The notes beneath the pieces are model-generated. The model had not been told where the DNA came from and did no database searches. It saw only the letters and a program-made list of their open reading frames with translations. Of a DNA stretch of 64,000 nt, positions 1 to 10,401 are shown piece after piece. Every line of letters begins with the position of its first letter. Within the stretch, counting starts at the first letter, position 1. Both the position numbers and the translations under genes were made by a program. The DNA comes from Tremella fuciformis (Eukaryota; Basidiomycota; Tremellomycetes; Tremellales; Tremellaceae): contig CP136493.1 in the NCBI GenBank assembly GCA_032768795.1, positions 1,674,001 through 1,738,000 of the forward strand. The letters run 5' to 3'.

Positions 1-1543
1 GTTCGGTCATACAACCCATCCCTCGTCCAGCCAATACCTCTCCTTCCTCACTCGACTCCGTCAACACCACTGATTCGTGACCCAAATTATGGACAATTAC
101 ACTACTCGCCAACAATGTCGCCAAGCGGCGAAGGTATCACGGAACTCGGCTTCCTCTACCTGCATACCATCTTCATACAACAGGGACGAATGGAGACGAC
201 TTGGACCGTCTTGCGCAATTTTGGCTATGGAGAGAGCCTGGACCTTCGGGAGGACTTTTTGACGCCACGGTGCGAATGCCCATATCTTGGGACTCCTGCC
301 GATGCTGATGATAGATTTGATGTCCCGTATGACTGCTCCGTCGAGCTTTCGCCCCTTGGCAATCAGTTCTTGACCGATATCTTCGAGTCATACGACAAAG
401 TCTGTGCTCGACACTTCTAGGTCGAACATGATGCTTACTTCCTAGGATCAAGACGGTGCTCTTAGTCAATCTGAGCTCGATGACCTATTCTCGACATCGC
501 CAGGAAACCCTTGGCTCGCCCAAGGCTTCCCGAACACCACCATCACGGATGATATGGGCCGTGTGACACTACAAGGATGGCTAGCACAGTGGAGGTACGC
601 TTTGTCCCGCCGCCAATGGGTCCTTCAATGGCTAACGAGCAGCATGACAACTTTGCTTGACCATCGGACAACTCTCAATTATCTCGCCTAGTCAGAGAGG
701 CACTCCTCGAGCGTGGCCACGCTGACGGACAGCCTTGGTTATTCGTCGTCGCCCGCTACCGATCTTCCAACTCCGACCGCTTTGCAAGTGACTCGGCCAA
801 GAAAACAGGATCGACGCCAACGTAAGGTCACGCGATCAGTCTTCCTGTGTTATGTTTTGGGCGCGACAGGGAGCGGAAAGACAAGTCTATTGCGATCATT
901 CGTCAACAAAGGTCTCAAAGGCGGGGAAGACTGGATGGGATCATACGAGCCAACGACCAAAGTGCTCTCCGTGGTCAACTCTGTCGAGATGGAGGGCGTT
1001 GAGAAATATCTTGTCCTGCAGGAATTCGGCAGCAAGTACGAGTCAGAAACACTTCGCAATTCGAAAAAGCTCGACATGGCAGACATCATCATCTACGTGC
1101 ACGACTCGTCGGACACCAACTCCTTTTCTTATATCTCAAACCTGCGTCAACAATACTCATTGGACCATATCCCGGCTATCTTCGTAGCCACAAAATCCGA
1201 CCTTGATCTGGCGCAGCAAAGACATGAAGTCCAGCCTGACGTGTATTGTCGGCGTCTGGGTCTTCCAGCTCCCATGGCTGTGAGCGCTAGACTCGGTCCG
1301 ATGCCTAATCTATGGGTGGCGATCCTTCGGGTGGCACTCAATCCGACATCGTCGATCGCGAAGGGCCCTTCGAGTAGCATGAGCCCGGCACAGCGGGTCC
1401 GCATGATTGCCGCTGTCACCGTCTCATCCACTGCGATCGCCGCAGTCTTTGGTATCTGGATGCGATATCAAGGCTACACCTTGCGTGGCTGGTGGGGCTG
1501 GTTTGGCCGAACGACCGGGCTGTTCGCGACTAAATCGGCGTGA
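1..1543 (+). CDS. GEM1: Mitochondrial Rho GTPase Gem1/Miro, 5'-truncated by window edge
   Basis: Outer-membrane GTPase that governs mitochondrial morphology, inheritance and ER contact; the C-terminal half is visible. Exons restore the Miro linker (GFLYLHTIFIQQGR, ETTWTVLRNFGY), an EF-hand-like loop (DKDQDGALSQSEL) and the C-terminal GTPase domain with P-loop GATGSGKTSLLRSF and the base-specificity motif TKSD. A single transmembrane tail anchor (around IAAVTVSSTAIAAVFGIW) ends the protein. Four introns follow from frame continuity: 270-314, 400-445, 595-642 and 691-732. The first has no stop in frame and the last uses an unusual GTCAGA donor, restoring NYLAYLGY. The first GTPase domain lies upstream of the window; the reading of bases 1 to about 130 is uncertain and may include intron. 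Identity is firm. Confidence 0.9.
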
Positions 1544-2345
1544 GATCTGTTTGAAAGGTGGTGACGCGCGGCATCTATAGTACGCGGGCGAGTCTCGATA
1601 CACAGTTGTTGTACAGCTTAACATGCATAGCATCATCGCCTAGTCTGCCTGCATCGTACAGTTGGTGAAGGGGCTTGTCTATATGGCACATCACTCAGCC
1701 TCGCTGCTCGCGGTACTCAGTCGCGCAAACCGAAACACTGTAACGGCTTCAACAGTGGTGAACAGTCTTCCGAGAAGATGAGCCGATCGTCGAGCCGGCC
1801 AGGCAGCACACCACGACCGCGCTGAGGGTTGTCAGGCCACAGAACTCCTGAACATTCGTTGACTCAGCCTGAGCCTCGCATTCGGCCTCAGTGGAGCTAC
1901 TCAATTCGGGACAGACACTCGATGGGCACTGAGTGCCATGTTCGGAGCGGTGATAGCAGCCTAGGACCAAGCCGGACTATAAAGAAAGCTCTAGCGTAGA
2001 GTCAGCATGTGTCCCATTGACTACAGTCGATCAGGGTCGGGTTGTCCGATTTGACGTCGAGTGCTCGCTCCTCTCAGTGAGGCAGAGTATGCATATGTCC
2101 ACAAAAATGGGGTCATCAGCACTGCTGTTTCGTGAGGGTGATTGAGGTCGTTAGCACAGAGGTGGGATGTCATACTTGTGAAATGCTACAAAGCTGGCCC
2201 ATCGAGAAAGGACACATGACGGGGAAGGGAAGAAACAGGCCGTATAGCAAGTTTGTACAGCTGGTGTTCCCCAACAGGGGCAGCCAACGTGGTCAGGTTG
2301 ACTTCTGTCCGCCGCTGAATGGGGTTGTGACGATGCCGGCAACAG
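1544..2345. other. Intergenic, no gene seen
   Basis: Tail-to-tail spacer between GEM1 and a minus-strand orphan gene. Short open frames on both strands lack recognisable motifs or plausible splice structure. Confidence 0.5.
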
Positions 2346-3149
2346 CTAGCGAGTCGTTTCCGGTCCTGCGGACTGGGGCAGAGTGCGGCTTGCCTTCGTC
2401 AACGACGGTCGGATGAAGATGGTCACACCGTCTTGATCAGTATACACGTAGCCGTGTTGAGTTGCATGCACACTGTCACCCAGGACCCATCCCTCATTTG
2501 GGTCTTGTACTACGTCCTTGAAGTGTTCTGCTTGAGCAATGTCTGTCCAGACGGAGACATACCCCAGACAGGCTAGCATACTATACGGGCCTTCATCCCG
2601 GCGCAGATGATCATAATCATCGTCACTCGTCAATCTTTTACAAGACCGTACAAGCCGAGTTGACTTTTCCGGGTCTCGTGTGACGCGCACGCTATACCGG
2701 AGAAATTCTCCTTCTTCAGGCTGTCCAGCCGATTGGTCAGGGATGCGCACAAAGTAGACCTCAGCGAAAAGTTGATTTTCACTAGTGTCCTTGCACTGTA
2801 CTTGTGGCCGAGCCCATGTCTCCACCTCAAATAGTTTCTCGGCATTTCCGGCGAAGGGTTTGACGGAGAATGCGTATGACTCATCGATAGTAAGGCAGCA
2901 CTCGTGATCGGAGCTGTCTAGCAGATGAGGAGGGCCTGACCATGAGGATCCCTTCTGGGCAGAATGATTAGCGCTAAGGCCCTTGATTTGCTTAAAGACT
3001 TGTGTTTCTAAACTTTGCGGGCTACCAGTACCCTCAGACAGTGTCGATGTCTCAAGCCCAAGACGGCGCATGTCATTGTATGGTCCCACGACGAACCGGC
3101 GTTGCATAAAGCTTTCCAGGTTGACCGGTGCCCAGTCTGCCCCGCCCAT
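2346..3149 (-). CDS. Orphan protein A, 267 aa, paralogue of orphan B
   Basis: Single-exon ATG-initiated frame of 267 codons. I recognise no known domain, signal peptide or membrane segment; composition is that of a soluble globular protein. Segments align by eye with the protein at 5384-6169: an N-terminal L-x-S-x-M-Q-R-x-x-V motif (LESFMQRRFV here), a central V-x-V strand, a block LACLGYVSVWTDIAQAEHF, and a C-terminal block around TQHGYVYTDQDGVTIFI. The shared order of four blocks suggests common descent despite low identity. The gene lies tail-to-tail with GEM1. Function unknown; additional upstream exons cannot be excluded. Confidence 0.6.
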   Translation of the reverse strand: MGGADWAPVNLESFMQRRFVVGPYNDMRRLGLETSTLSEGTGSPQSLETQVFKQIKGLSANHSAQKGSSWSGPPHLLDSSDHECCLTIDESYAFSVKPFAGNAEKLFEVETWARPQVQCKDTSENQLFAEVYFVRIPDQSAGQPEEGEFLRYSVRVTRDPEKSTRLVRSCKRLTSDDDYDHLRRDEGPYSMLACLGYVSVWTDIAQAEHFKDVVQDPNEGWVLGDSVHATQHGYVYTDQDGVTIFIRPSLTKASRTLPQSAGPETTR

Positions 3150-5383
3150 GATACGCGGGCCAGGTAGTGATCAAGCCGAAGACGTCGCTGTCAAGTATAG
3201 CTAAGTAGTAGGGACCGAGAGACTGGGTTATGGAGATCCCTGCGGCTTGTCTCGGCCACAGTGATCAGCTAACCATCTTATAGCTTGGCCCTCAGGGTGC
3301 AGCTCAAAGGTTGACCATTCCATATCCCTGCAAAACCGACGTTGGGAAATCTTTTCGGCAATTCCAAACAAGCATTTGAGGGAGTGTTGCAATACTAGTT
3401 CGCGAATTCGAGAGAGAGGGCACTGCGACACTCATGGAGACAAAGGGACTGTGACGTCCTCGCCGAGAATACGAGTGAGAGCTGGAGAATCTGACATCCA
3501 GGAGAGGGGAGTCTCATACTGCTTGTTTAAGCAGTTCTGGACTGACGAGGCGAGGAACTGAGCGAGGCTTGCGTTCCATCAGTGGCCGGTTGATGAATTG
3601 CCAACTTAGCTCTTTGTATTTCTGGAGTATTGGCGAGGAACGTGTAAGCAGATGTCTTGCAAAAATGCAGGCTCATTTGGGAAATCTGATTTGATATACG
3701 ATATGTGGATCGATGAATCGAAAGCCTCCCGGTGAAAGGGCTTGGGGACTGATACCCCGGTGCTGCAGGGCTGACAAGGAGGAATACCTCAGACCCCAAA
3801 CGCTTGGTCAGTCAGTCCATACACGTATGAGAAACAAGGCGCCTGTGCTGTGACACTTGGCACTGAGAGACTGGAGGCTGCTCGAGCACTAACACTGCTC
3901 AAGTCATGCGATCCCGGAGAGGAGATACTTTTCAGCCTGATCACAACATTGATACTGTCGCGAGAAGGGACTTACTCTCGAAGGGCGCCATTGAATAGAA
4001 AGACCTCCACGCCTTCTTCTACGTCGTCTTTATATGTCGGCGAGCGTCTCGCTTGCTTGGGGAGTCCATACATTCTTTGACGTATAACACTGCCACGCCA
4101 CATCACCGGGCGCATCCTCTCATCGCCAAACGACATGATCGGTGAGCTCGGGTCTGCACTTACAGTAGGAGCAACACCGCCAGTCGCGCTTGAATGGAAG
4201 TGTTGCGGCTATTCGGCTTACCGTAATCATTCATGGTGGTGCAATCACTGGGTACGGTTGCTTTGTGCCGTTTGAAGAAACAGCTCCCATATTTCCGAGG
4301 CCTTTGAAAGCCCTGTGAGGTTACAGACTAGGGCAGAGAGGGACATGCGATACATTTGAAGAAAGAAGCTGACAGGACACTATGACCTGAACAGTGAATG
4401 ACGTCAAAGCTATGGAAACTGACAAAGAGACCCTTGAAGTGGTACGCATACAGTCCTTTCACTGAGAGCCCATTCATGAGCGATATACTTATTGGCTCAC
4501 GATCCATCAGAAGAGTGGGTTTCATCGGAGTGCGATGGCTTCTGGGAGGCAGAGATGCCAATGGTGCGATCTGTGGTGCTTATCATAGACATGCTTGTTA
4601 GATGGATGAGAGGAGCTCAACGAGAAATTCCACGACGTTTCGAAAGCGATCAGCTGAGAAATCACCTTATTCTGCGCAAATGGGCTAGAAGGTGGACGTC
4701 AAAACCTTGCAACATACAGCATTGATGCCCATCCCTGGGCTCAAACGCTGTGCAGCTCCATTCTGCGACGCGCAAAGAGGACGAGAGGGGCCGCCGAAGC
4801 TTTTTGGCAACCTGTAAAACTGTCCTGGGCAGACGGAGCTACGTACAGCTCGCACGATTTGCACATCCAGAGGTGTTGCCAAACCCAAGAGCCAATGCGT
4901 TCAGGCCGAAAGTTTATTTCCATTTTATATGCAAATTCCCCAACATGTGCCGCTTGCGCCGCCAAGTCCAAAATCGATGCTCATTGGAGAGCTGGTCAAC
5001 GAGCCGCGGACGTGTCTGATGTCTCCTGCATTTATGTCACCCAGCATGTGTGCCCGGCGCCTTCCTCCATTCCGACCCGGGGCATCAGCTCTCGAGATCG
5101 GCCGGCGGGGCAGTTCACGCTCCAACCCGACTCGCGAGGCTACTACACGACGTTGAGTGGAATACAAGGCCATGAGCTGTCGTCCTAATCGGTCTGTGTA
5201 CATACACTCGATCATGATCTTATTGGTCTGACCTTATGCTATCCTCAGAGGCAAACCGGGCAAAGGGGGCTACTTCATGAAAGAGATACATGTTCAGTGC
5301 GACCCAGTGGGCCGGATTGTGTGTCATGCCTCATACAAGAATTAGCAGGCGGATCCGAAGCCACGGATGATCCAGCGGACTAT
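3150..5383. other. Gene-poor stretch between the two orphan genes
   Basis: About 2.2 kb with only short unconnected open frames. A minus-strand frame at 3228-3431 contains an MEWSTFELHPEG segment that weakly recalls the C-terminal block of orphan B, and may be a remnant of a further copy. I find no convincing exon chain or known domain. Confidence 0.4.
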
Positions 5384-6169
5384 TCAGGAAGACGCGGTAT
5401 CTGTCTCTCCTCTCCACGCTTCCGAGTCGAGTGAGGTACCCTGCATATCTGATACACTCAAGGGCTGGTCGAGATTCTTAAGAAAGAAGTCGATGCTGCT
5501 GTGATTGAGGTGAACGAACGCTTCTTGCGTCGGATTTATCGAATGAGAGAGCACCAACGTGTCCCAGGAAGCTTTCTGCGGACTGTCCAATTCATGTAGA
5601 TCTTGAGCCGATCCAAAAATCTTGGCGGTAGCCTCCTTCGTCCATAGAATAGCATATGTCATTGCGGCTAGACCGTTGTGGGCTCCTCCCTCTAATAGGA
5701 GGTTCGTCCAATCTTCCCAACAAGCGATAGACAGCGACGTAGCTTCAGTCGTAGGTAGCTGTACCGTGACGGTCAGCTCATGATCGAGGAAAGGTTTGAT
5801 TATTGCTCTACTTCGCCCTGACTTGTCATGTAAGAGCTCAACGGCGGGAGGGTCGCGGGGAGCAGGAATGGAAATTCCGGGCGGTTTCGCACTGCACAAG
5901 GGCACATTCCACCACACATCCGATTGTTTGGGATCGAAAGTTGCCCCGGAATCGGATCGGAGCAACGGGCCACCCGGCCATTCTGATCCTGACTTAGGTG
6001 ATGTATCTTTACTATTATCAAGCCACGAAGAGGGATGATGCGGAGGCTTCGGGAAAGCATCGTCAAAGCATAACAGGTTATTTGCCGCATCTATCACCCA
6101 TTCCCTCTGCATAGGAGAGTCCAGAAGCAGAGGGTCCCACCATTGGGTTTCTGCTTCAGCTGCCATCAT
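5384..6169 (-). CDS. Orphan protein B, 261 aa, paralogue of orphan A
   Basis: Single-exon ATG frame (begins MM) of 261 codons with no domain I recognise. It starts with WWDPLLLDSPMQREWVI, matching the L-x-S-x-M-Q-R-x-x-V pattern of orphan A. Later it has LTVTVQLP, then LAAMTYAILWTKEATAKIF, matching the A/Y/W-T/A/F pattern of orphan A. It ends with a block (SHSINPTQEAFVHL, then IDFFLK) that aligns with the A block TQHGYVYTDQDGVTIFI. No signal peptide or transmembrane segment. Same strand as orphan A, 2.2 kb away. Function unknown; likely a lineage-specific family. Confidence 0.6.
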   Translation of the reverse strand: MMAAEAETQWWDPLLLDSPMQREWVIDAANNLLCFDDAFPKPPHHPSSWLDNSKDTSPKSGSEWPGGPLLRSDSGATFDPKQSDVWWNVPLCSAKPPGISIPAPRDPPAVELLHDKSGRSRAIIKPFLDHELTVTVQLPTTEATSLSIACWEDWTNLLLEGGAHNGLAAMTYAILWTKEATAKIFGSAQDLHELDSPQKASWDTLVLSHSINPTQEAFVHLNHSSIDFFLKNLDQPLSVSDMQGTSLDSEAWRGETDTASS

Positions 6170-7348
6170 CGACGCTGTGGAAGAGGGGGCCAGCTGCTTC
6201 TACGTTCGTCTTCGGGGCCAGAGAGGCCCCAGGGCTGTTGGGTTGAGGATGATTACCGCTTGGTGTGGCGTTATACTTGTACCACCACAAGATGATCAGG
6301 GACCGTTCCCGTCTTTGCTTTTATGGACACAAGAGCCAGACTCATCATATGAAATACTGCGGATTGCCAAGCAATAACCTTTCATCGCTTTCACAGCATC
6401 CGCGAAGGCGAGGGAAGTGCTAGTGGGCATCCAACTGCAAGGATAAGGTCTTCCAGGCTGATGCCTCATGGCGTTGTCCCCGCAAATCCTAGCTTCGTCC
6501 CCTCCTTTTTTACTAGTAGAGTACCGGCGAGTCCAGAAGCAAGAAGGCGTGTGGCGTAATAAACCCCTCAAAGATCTGGGCTAGTCCACCCGAATGTTCC
6601 GTCGCTTCTATGGAGCCTGGACACCTTATGACATCAGTTCAAAGTCGAAGTGACCGAGACCCAAATGATCGCCTTCTGTAAAACGGGACTCCACCGTTGA
6701 GTGGCTTTCGACCAAGCTGACTCAATCCACGTTGTAGTACCCGAGTCGCGAGGACTGGAGAGTCCTAAGCGGCAATCAGCGCTATCCGTATGCCGACCTG
6801 CAACAGCGGTAATCATGCCAACAGGGCCGCTTCATCTGGCCGTGTTGTCACTACGTAGATTTCCCAGGTCGACTCCCGGCTTCTTGGTCTGACCGATGCA
6901 CGGGTGTAAGGGGTCCCAACAGGCTGACCGGAGGGTTCGCCTGCCCCATCAGAACTATGCGTGCGCATCTAATGCATCTTTCTTCCTTGGAAGTTCTGCA
7001 TAACGTGGCGCTTTCAACGCCGGTAGCGGCTCCCGTAGCTGCAGGTTGAAGTCTGAGGGCTGAATAAAAACGTCTCACAGGGTACTCTACTGAGTTCTTC
7101 CAGATGCCCCCTTCTTGGAAAAGTCCTCGCCGAGCTTCTATCGAGCACTGTCAGCGCCACATTCACGAGCGCACGGTGACTCGGGCCGACAGTGCAGAGA
7201 ACCATTGATGCTCCCTAGATAAGCATGCTTTCAAGGCGCACACGGCAAAATCGCCACATTCGAAAAGCGCCACATTGGTTTTGCCACAATCAGTTGTGCA
7301 AGAAGAAGTCGTCTTGAAAGCTTCATTCGCATCGAGGACACATCCAGC
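6170..7348. other. Intergenic, with a possible relic of the orphan family
   Basis: No intact gene seen. The minus-strand frame at 6296-6571 has the segment FADAVKAMKGYCLAI followed by SYDESGSCVHKSKDG, which resembles the C-terminal spacing in orphan A. It lacks the rest of the protein, so I treat it as a possible decayed copy. The last few hundred bases should hold the promoter of the next plus-strand gene. Confidence 0.35.
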
Positions 7349-8281
7349 ATGCCCATCGGACCGGCCCTCCCGCCCCACTTGGCTCACCTCGCCGCTTCAG
7401 CTGGTGGAGTGTCCAGAAATGATGGACCTGATGACGACGAAGAGAACGACTTCGGACCGGCTCTCCCGCCGCACTTGGCGGCTCAGCGACGGGCAGGCCC
7501 TTCGCGTCCTTCGCAGCCTGCCCCATCCTCTGACGAGGACGACGAGGACGATTTCGGTCCAGCCTTACCTTCTCATCTCTCGAACAGGCGCCTATTAAAA
7601 AATATAGCACCCCCAGCCGCGGGGCCTTCACGTTCTTCGGCACGAGCGTCCTACGCGGACGAGTCTTCTGATGACGAGATTGGGCCCAAGCCTGATCACG
7701 CTCCATCTGTGCGCAAGACTGCGGCAGAGGAGTTTCTTGAGCGTGAGGAAAGGCGAGAGAAAGCCAAAGCGGAGGCAGAGTCCGGCCCAAAGAAGCCTCA
7801 AAGGCAAGAGTGGATGTTGGTACCCCCGACAACGGGCGTGTTGGCTGCAGGTGCGCGTTTCTGAGGCAGGGAGTGTGACTGACGGTCAGTTGACCCGCTC
7901 CGGAAAAGGCCAACCACGTTCAATCGCTCTTCGCGCGCAGGGGACATTGACTCGTCGGCATGGACTGAGACGCCTGCCGAGCGAGCGCAGCGGGAGCAGG
8001 ATGAGCTAGCGGGTGTCACTCGGGCCCCGAATGATTCGCGACCGAAGACTGTTGAGGCCATCGAGGATGGGCGGAAGAGACGGCGAGATGCGGAGATTGC
8101 AGAAGAGGTCAGGAGACACAATGACGATCATAGAGGTGCTAGCCTGATGGAGCAACACGCCAAGAAGCCGAAGAAGACAGACGAAGCGGAGGTCATTTGG
8201 GACCGAGAGAAGATGCTGGGAGTGGGAGGCAAATTTCTTAGCGACCACGAGAGGGCGCAGAAGATCAAGCGAGTGTCGTGA
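7349..8281 (+). CDS. GPALPP-motif protein (GPALPP1/KIAA1704 family, DUF3752)
   Basis: Predicted nuclear protein of 297 aa, two exons. The N-terminal half carries three GPALPP-type motifs (GPALPPHL twice, GPALPSHL once) separated by acidic stretches. These are followed by the signature EWMLVPPTTGVL, then DPLRKRPTTFNR, SSAWTETPAERAQR and a C-terminal charged helix ending near FLSDHERAQKIKRVS, all typical of the DUF3752 tail. A 39-nt intron at 7851-7889 joins ...GVLAA to VDPLRKRP in phase 1. The ATG at 7349 opens directly on the first motif. The molecular function of the family is unclear; spliceosome association has been suggested elsewhere. Converges on SHP1, 162 bp apart. Confidence 0.85.
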
Positions 8282-8443
8282 TAGCTTCTGGGGCGATGCT
8301 GATCCATAGGGACGCAAGGGGTCTCAACGACCGATTCGGCCACTCAACGCAAGGGGCTTATTCCCACTAGGATGTTTCGTGGGTTATGCATGGTTGTCTA
8401 TTGCACATGATCAGGACCACTGCATGGTCCAGCAGGCGACTGC

Positions 8444-10153
8444 TTATACAAGCCGCTGTACGATGACAGCGTTCTGAAGCTTGGCCTCCTCAATCGTCTG
8501 TGAGGCATCGGAAAGCTCTCTGTTTGGGAACGTGGTCTGCAGGACGAATTGCTGGGTTTGAGGTCGAGAACTAGGCCTCAGTGAGGAATACGAGAGGCGG
8601 ACATGGTAGGCTGACGCTGATACAAAGCCTCGCAAATCTGCCACAGTGTGGGTCAGGTTAGCCCTGACCACTAGACGGGTTCCATCGGCGAGCCTGACTT
8701 GCACGCTAGTTGTAGGTTTGCTTTCATCCACCTCGAATCTATTCGGAATCGCTTGCGTACTCGAGGACGAGGTCGGACCCGATGCCGCAGAGGTGGGAAG
8801 GCCACCAGGCATGCCACGAGCATCCGCCGCGGTTGCCACTTGAGGTGTGGGTGAGCCAAGCCTGTTGCCACCTCCACTGAAAGGCTTGGCTGGCGGAGGA
8901 ACATAGTCGTCTGATCGCCGCTCTGCGATTTCGAGTGACATTTGTTGATTAAAGGCGACACCGAAAAGACTCAGAGGAGCGCGACCGGCTTGAATGGACT
9001 CCAGAATGTCCCGTGATCGCCGGTCCTCGTACCGGTAAAGAGAACCATCCTCGATTGTGAAGCCATCTCGCCAGAAGGTGAGATGACGGACGACCGGCTC
9101 AGCAGCCTCTGCGGGCCGTTGGCTAGCAGGGCCCGCCCCGAAGAACGACCCAAAGAGACCACGCCCAGCACTCTGGGCTGGCAGCTCCGTGCCAGTCGTC
9201 GAGGAACCCAATGGAATTGCTTCAGGCGCTGGATCATCTTCGGAGCCAAGAGCATGACCCTGCCCTTGAAAAGCTGTTGAGCCGTGTCTTGGCAGATCCA
9301 GGTGACGCTGGGCGACCGGGTCGGGTGTGTTTGCCGCAGCCTGACGAAGGATGCTACCGACTAGGTTGACAACGCCGCCGGTCGGATTCTGATCCGGATT
9401 TTGAATAGCCAGACCGCTATCCATTTCAGCAAGCTTGATCATTGAGTTGGATGTAGCCAATCTTCACCTCCTTTCACCACCAGCAAACAGGGTCTCCCCG
9501 CGACGAGTCTCGTCATCGTCATCGTCCTGTCAGTGTCAGCTCGACGCCTCTTCGCGATGCAACATGACTCACGTCTGAGTCAGAGCGGCCACGACTGCGG
9601 TTCCTCTTCATCAGCTTCTCATAATCAACATGAGCGCAGATATTCACGCAGATTCGGCAGCCCTCAGTTCACCGATCGTTGCAGTCCGCCGAGCGGGTTG
9701 ACCCCAGCCTGCAGGCAAAGCGGTGTCGGTCGCGGCCGTACCTCCAAGGGTTCGCGGGCCACCCACAGCGGGAGGAGCGTCATTAGATTCAGGTTCCTCG
9801 GCCATCAGGTCGTCGAGTTCTTCCTCTTCGTCGGCTTCAAGTGCCTGTTCGTCTCCTTGAGCGGCAAAGTAATCTTCAATGGCACCCTCATCGCGTCAGC
9901 CACCACCACAGAGATTCTGAGCGCAGTCGTGCGACGTGCAGAGCTGGTCGTGGGAGTTCGGAATGAGGGTGATCGAGGCGATCCGAAAGGAGACTTACCT
10001 CAAGAGTGGTGCCGGTGGAAAGGAAATGTTGTGCTTGTTCAGGAGAAGCCTGTGTGATGGCTACAAATTGATCGATATCTTGTAAACTCAGCAGCTATAC
10101 GGGCACCAGTTTGACGACCTCCTACCTTGCTGTGTCGGCTGCAGCCCTGGCAT
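8444..10153 (-). CDS. SHP1: Cdc48 cofactor Shp1/p47 (UBA-SEP-UBX protein)
   Basis: Adaptor that links the AAA ATPase Cdc48/p97 to ubiquitylated substrates, membrane fusion and PP1 control. Six exons give a 469-aa protein: exons 10126-10153, 9999-10078, 9648-9886, 9573-9603, 9468-9526 and 8444-9416, all phases consistent. The order is the family's: an N-terminal UBA-like segment (DIDQFVAITQASPEQAQHFL), an acidic linker, the pre-SEP motif FAGGERSGLAIQNP, the SEP domain (LTFWRDGFTIEDGSLYRYED) and a C-terminal UBX domain ending TIEEAKLQNAVIVQRLV. The start is the ATG at 10153, whose 28-nt exon reads MPGLQPTQQ and splices in frame to the UBA. The 31-nt exon 4 encodes a small Arg/Ser/Asp linker and is the least certain join. 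Confidence 0.88.
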
Positions 10154-10401
10154 GACCTGGTGGGTATATTCTCAACTCGCCACTTGCAGGACGGGACGAT
10201 ATTGAACGAACAGAGAGTTGCTCAGAGCCTGCCTGCAAGAAGCGTGACGCAATCGTCGCCACGTGCACGACAGAAGCGGGCGGAGAGCGCCGCCTGTTCA
10301 GCCGCATCGCTTTCTCACACCGTCATCGATACTTATTGTACGGGTCAACATCGCCTGTCAGGAGGTTGAGAACAGGTCGGGGAACAGTGCAGATCTCCAA
10401 A

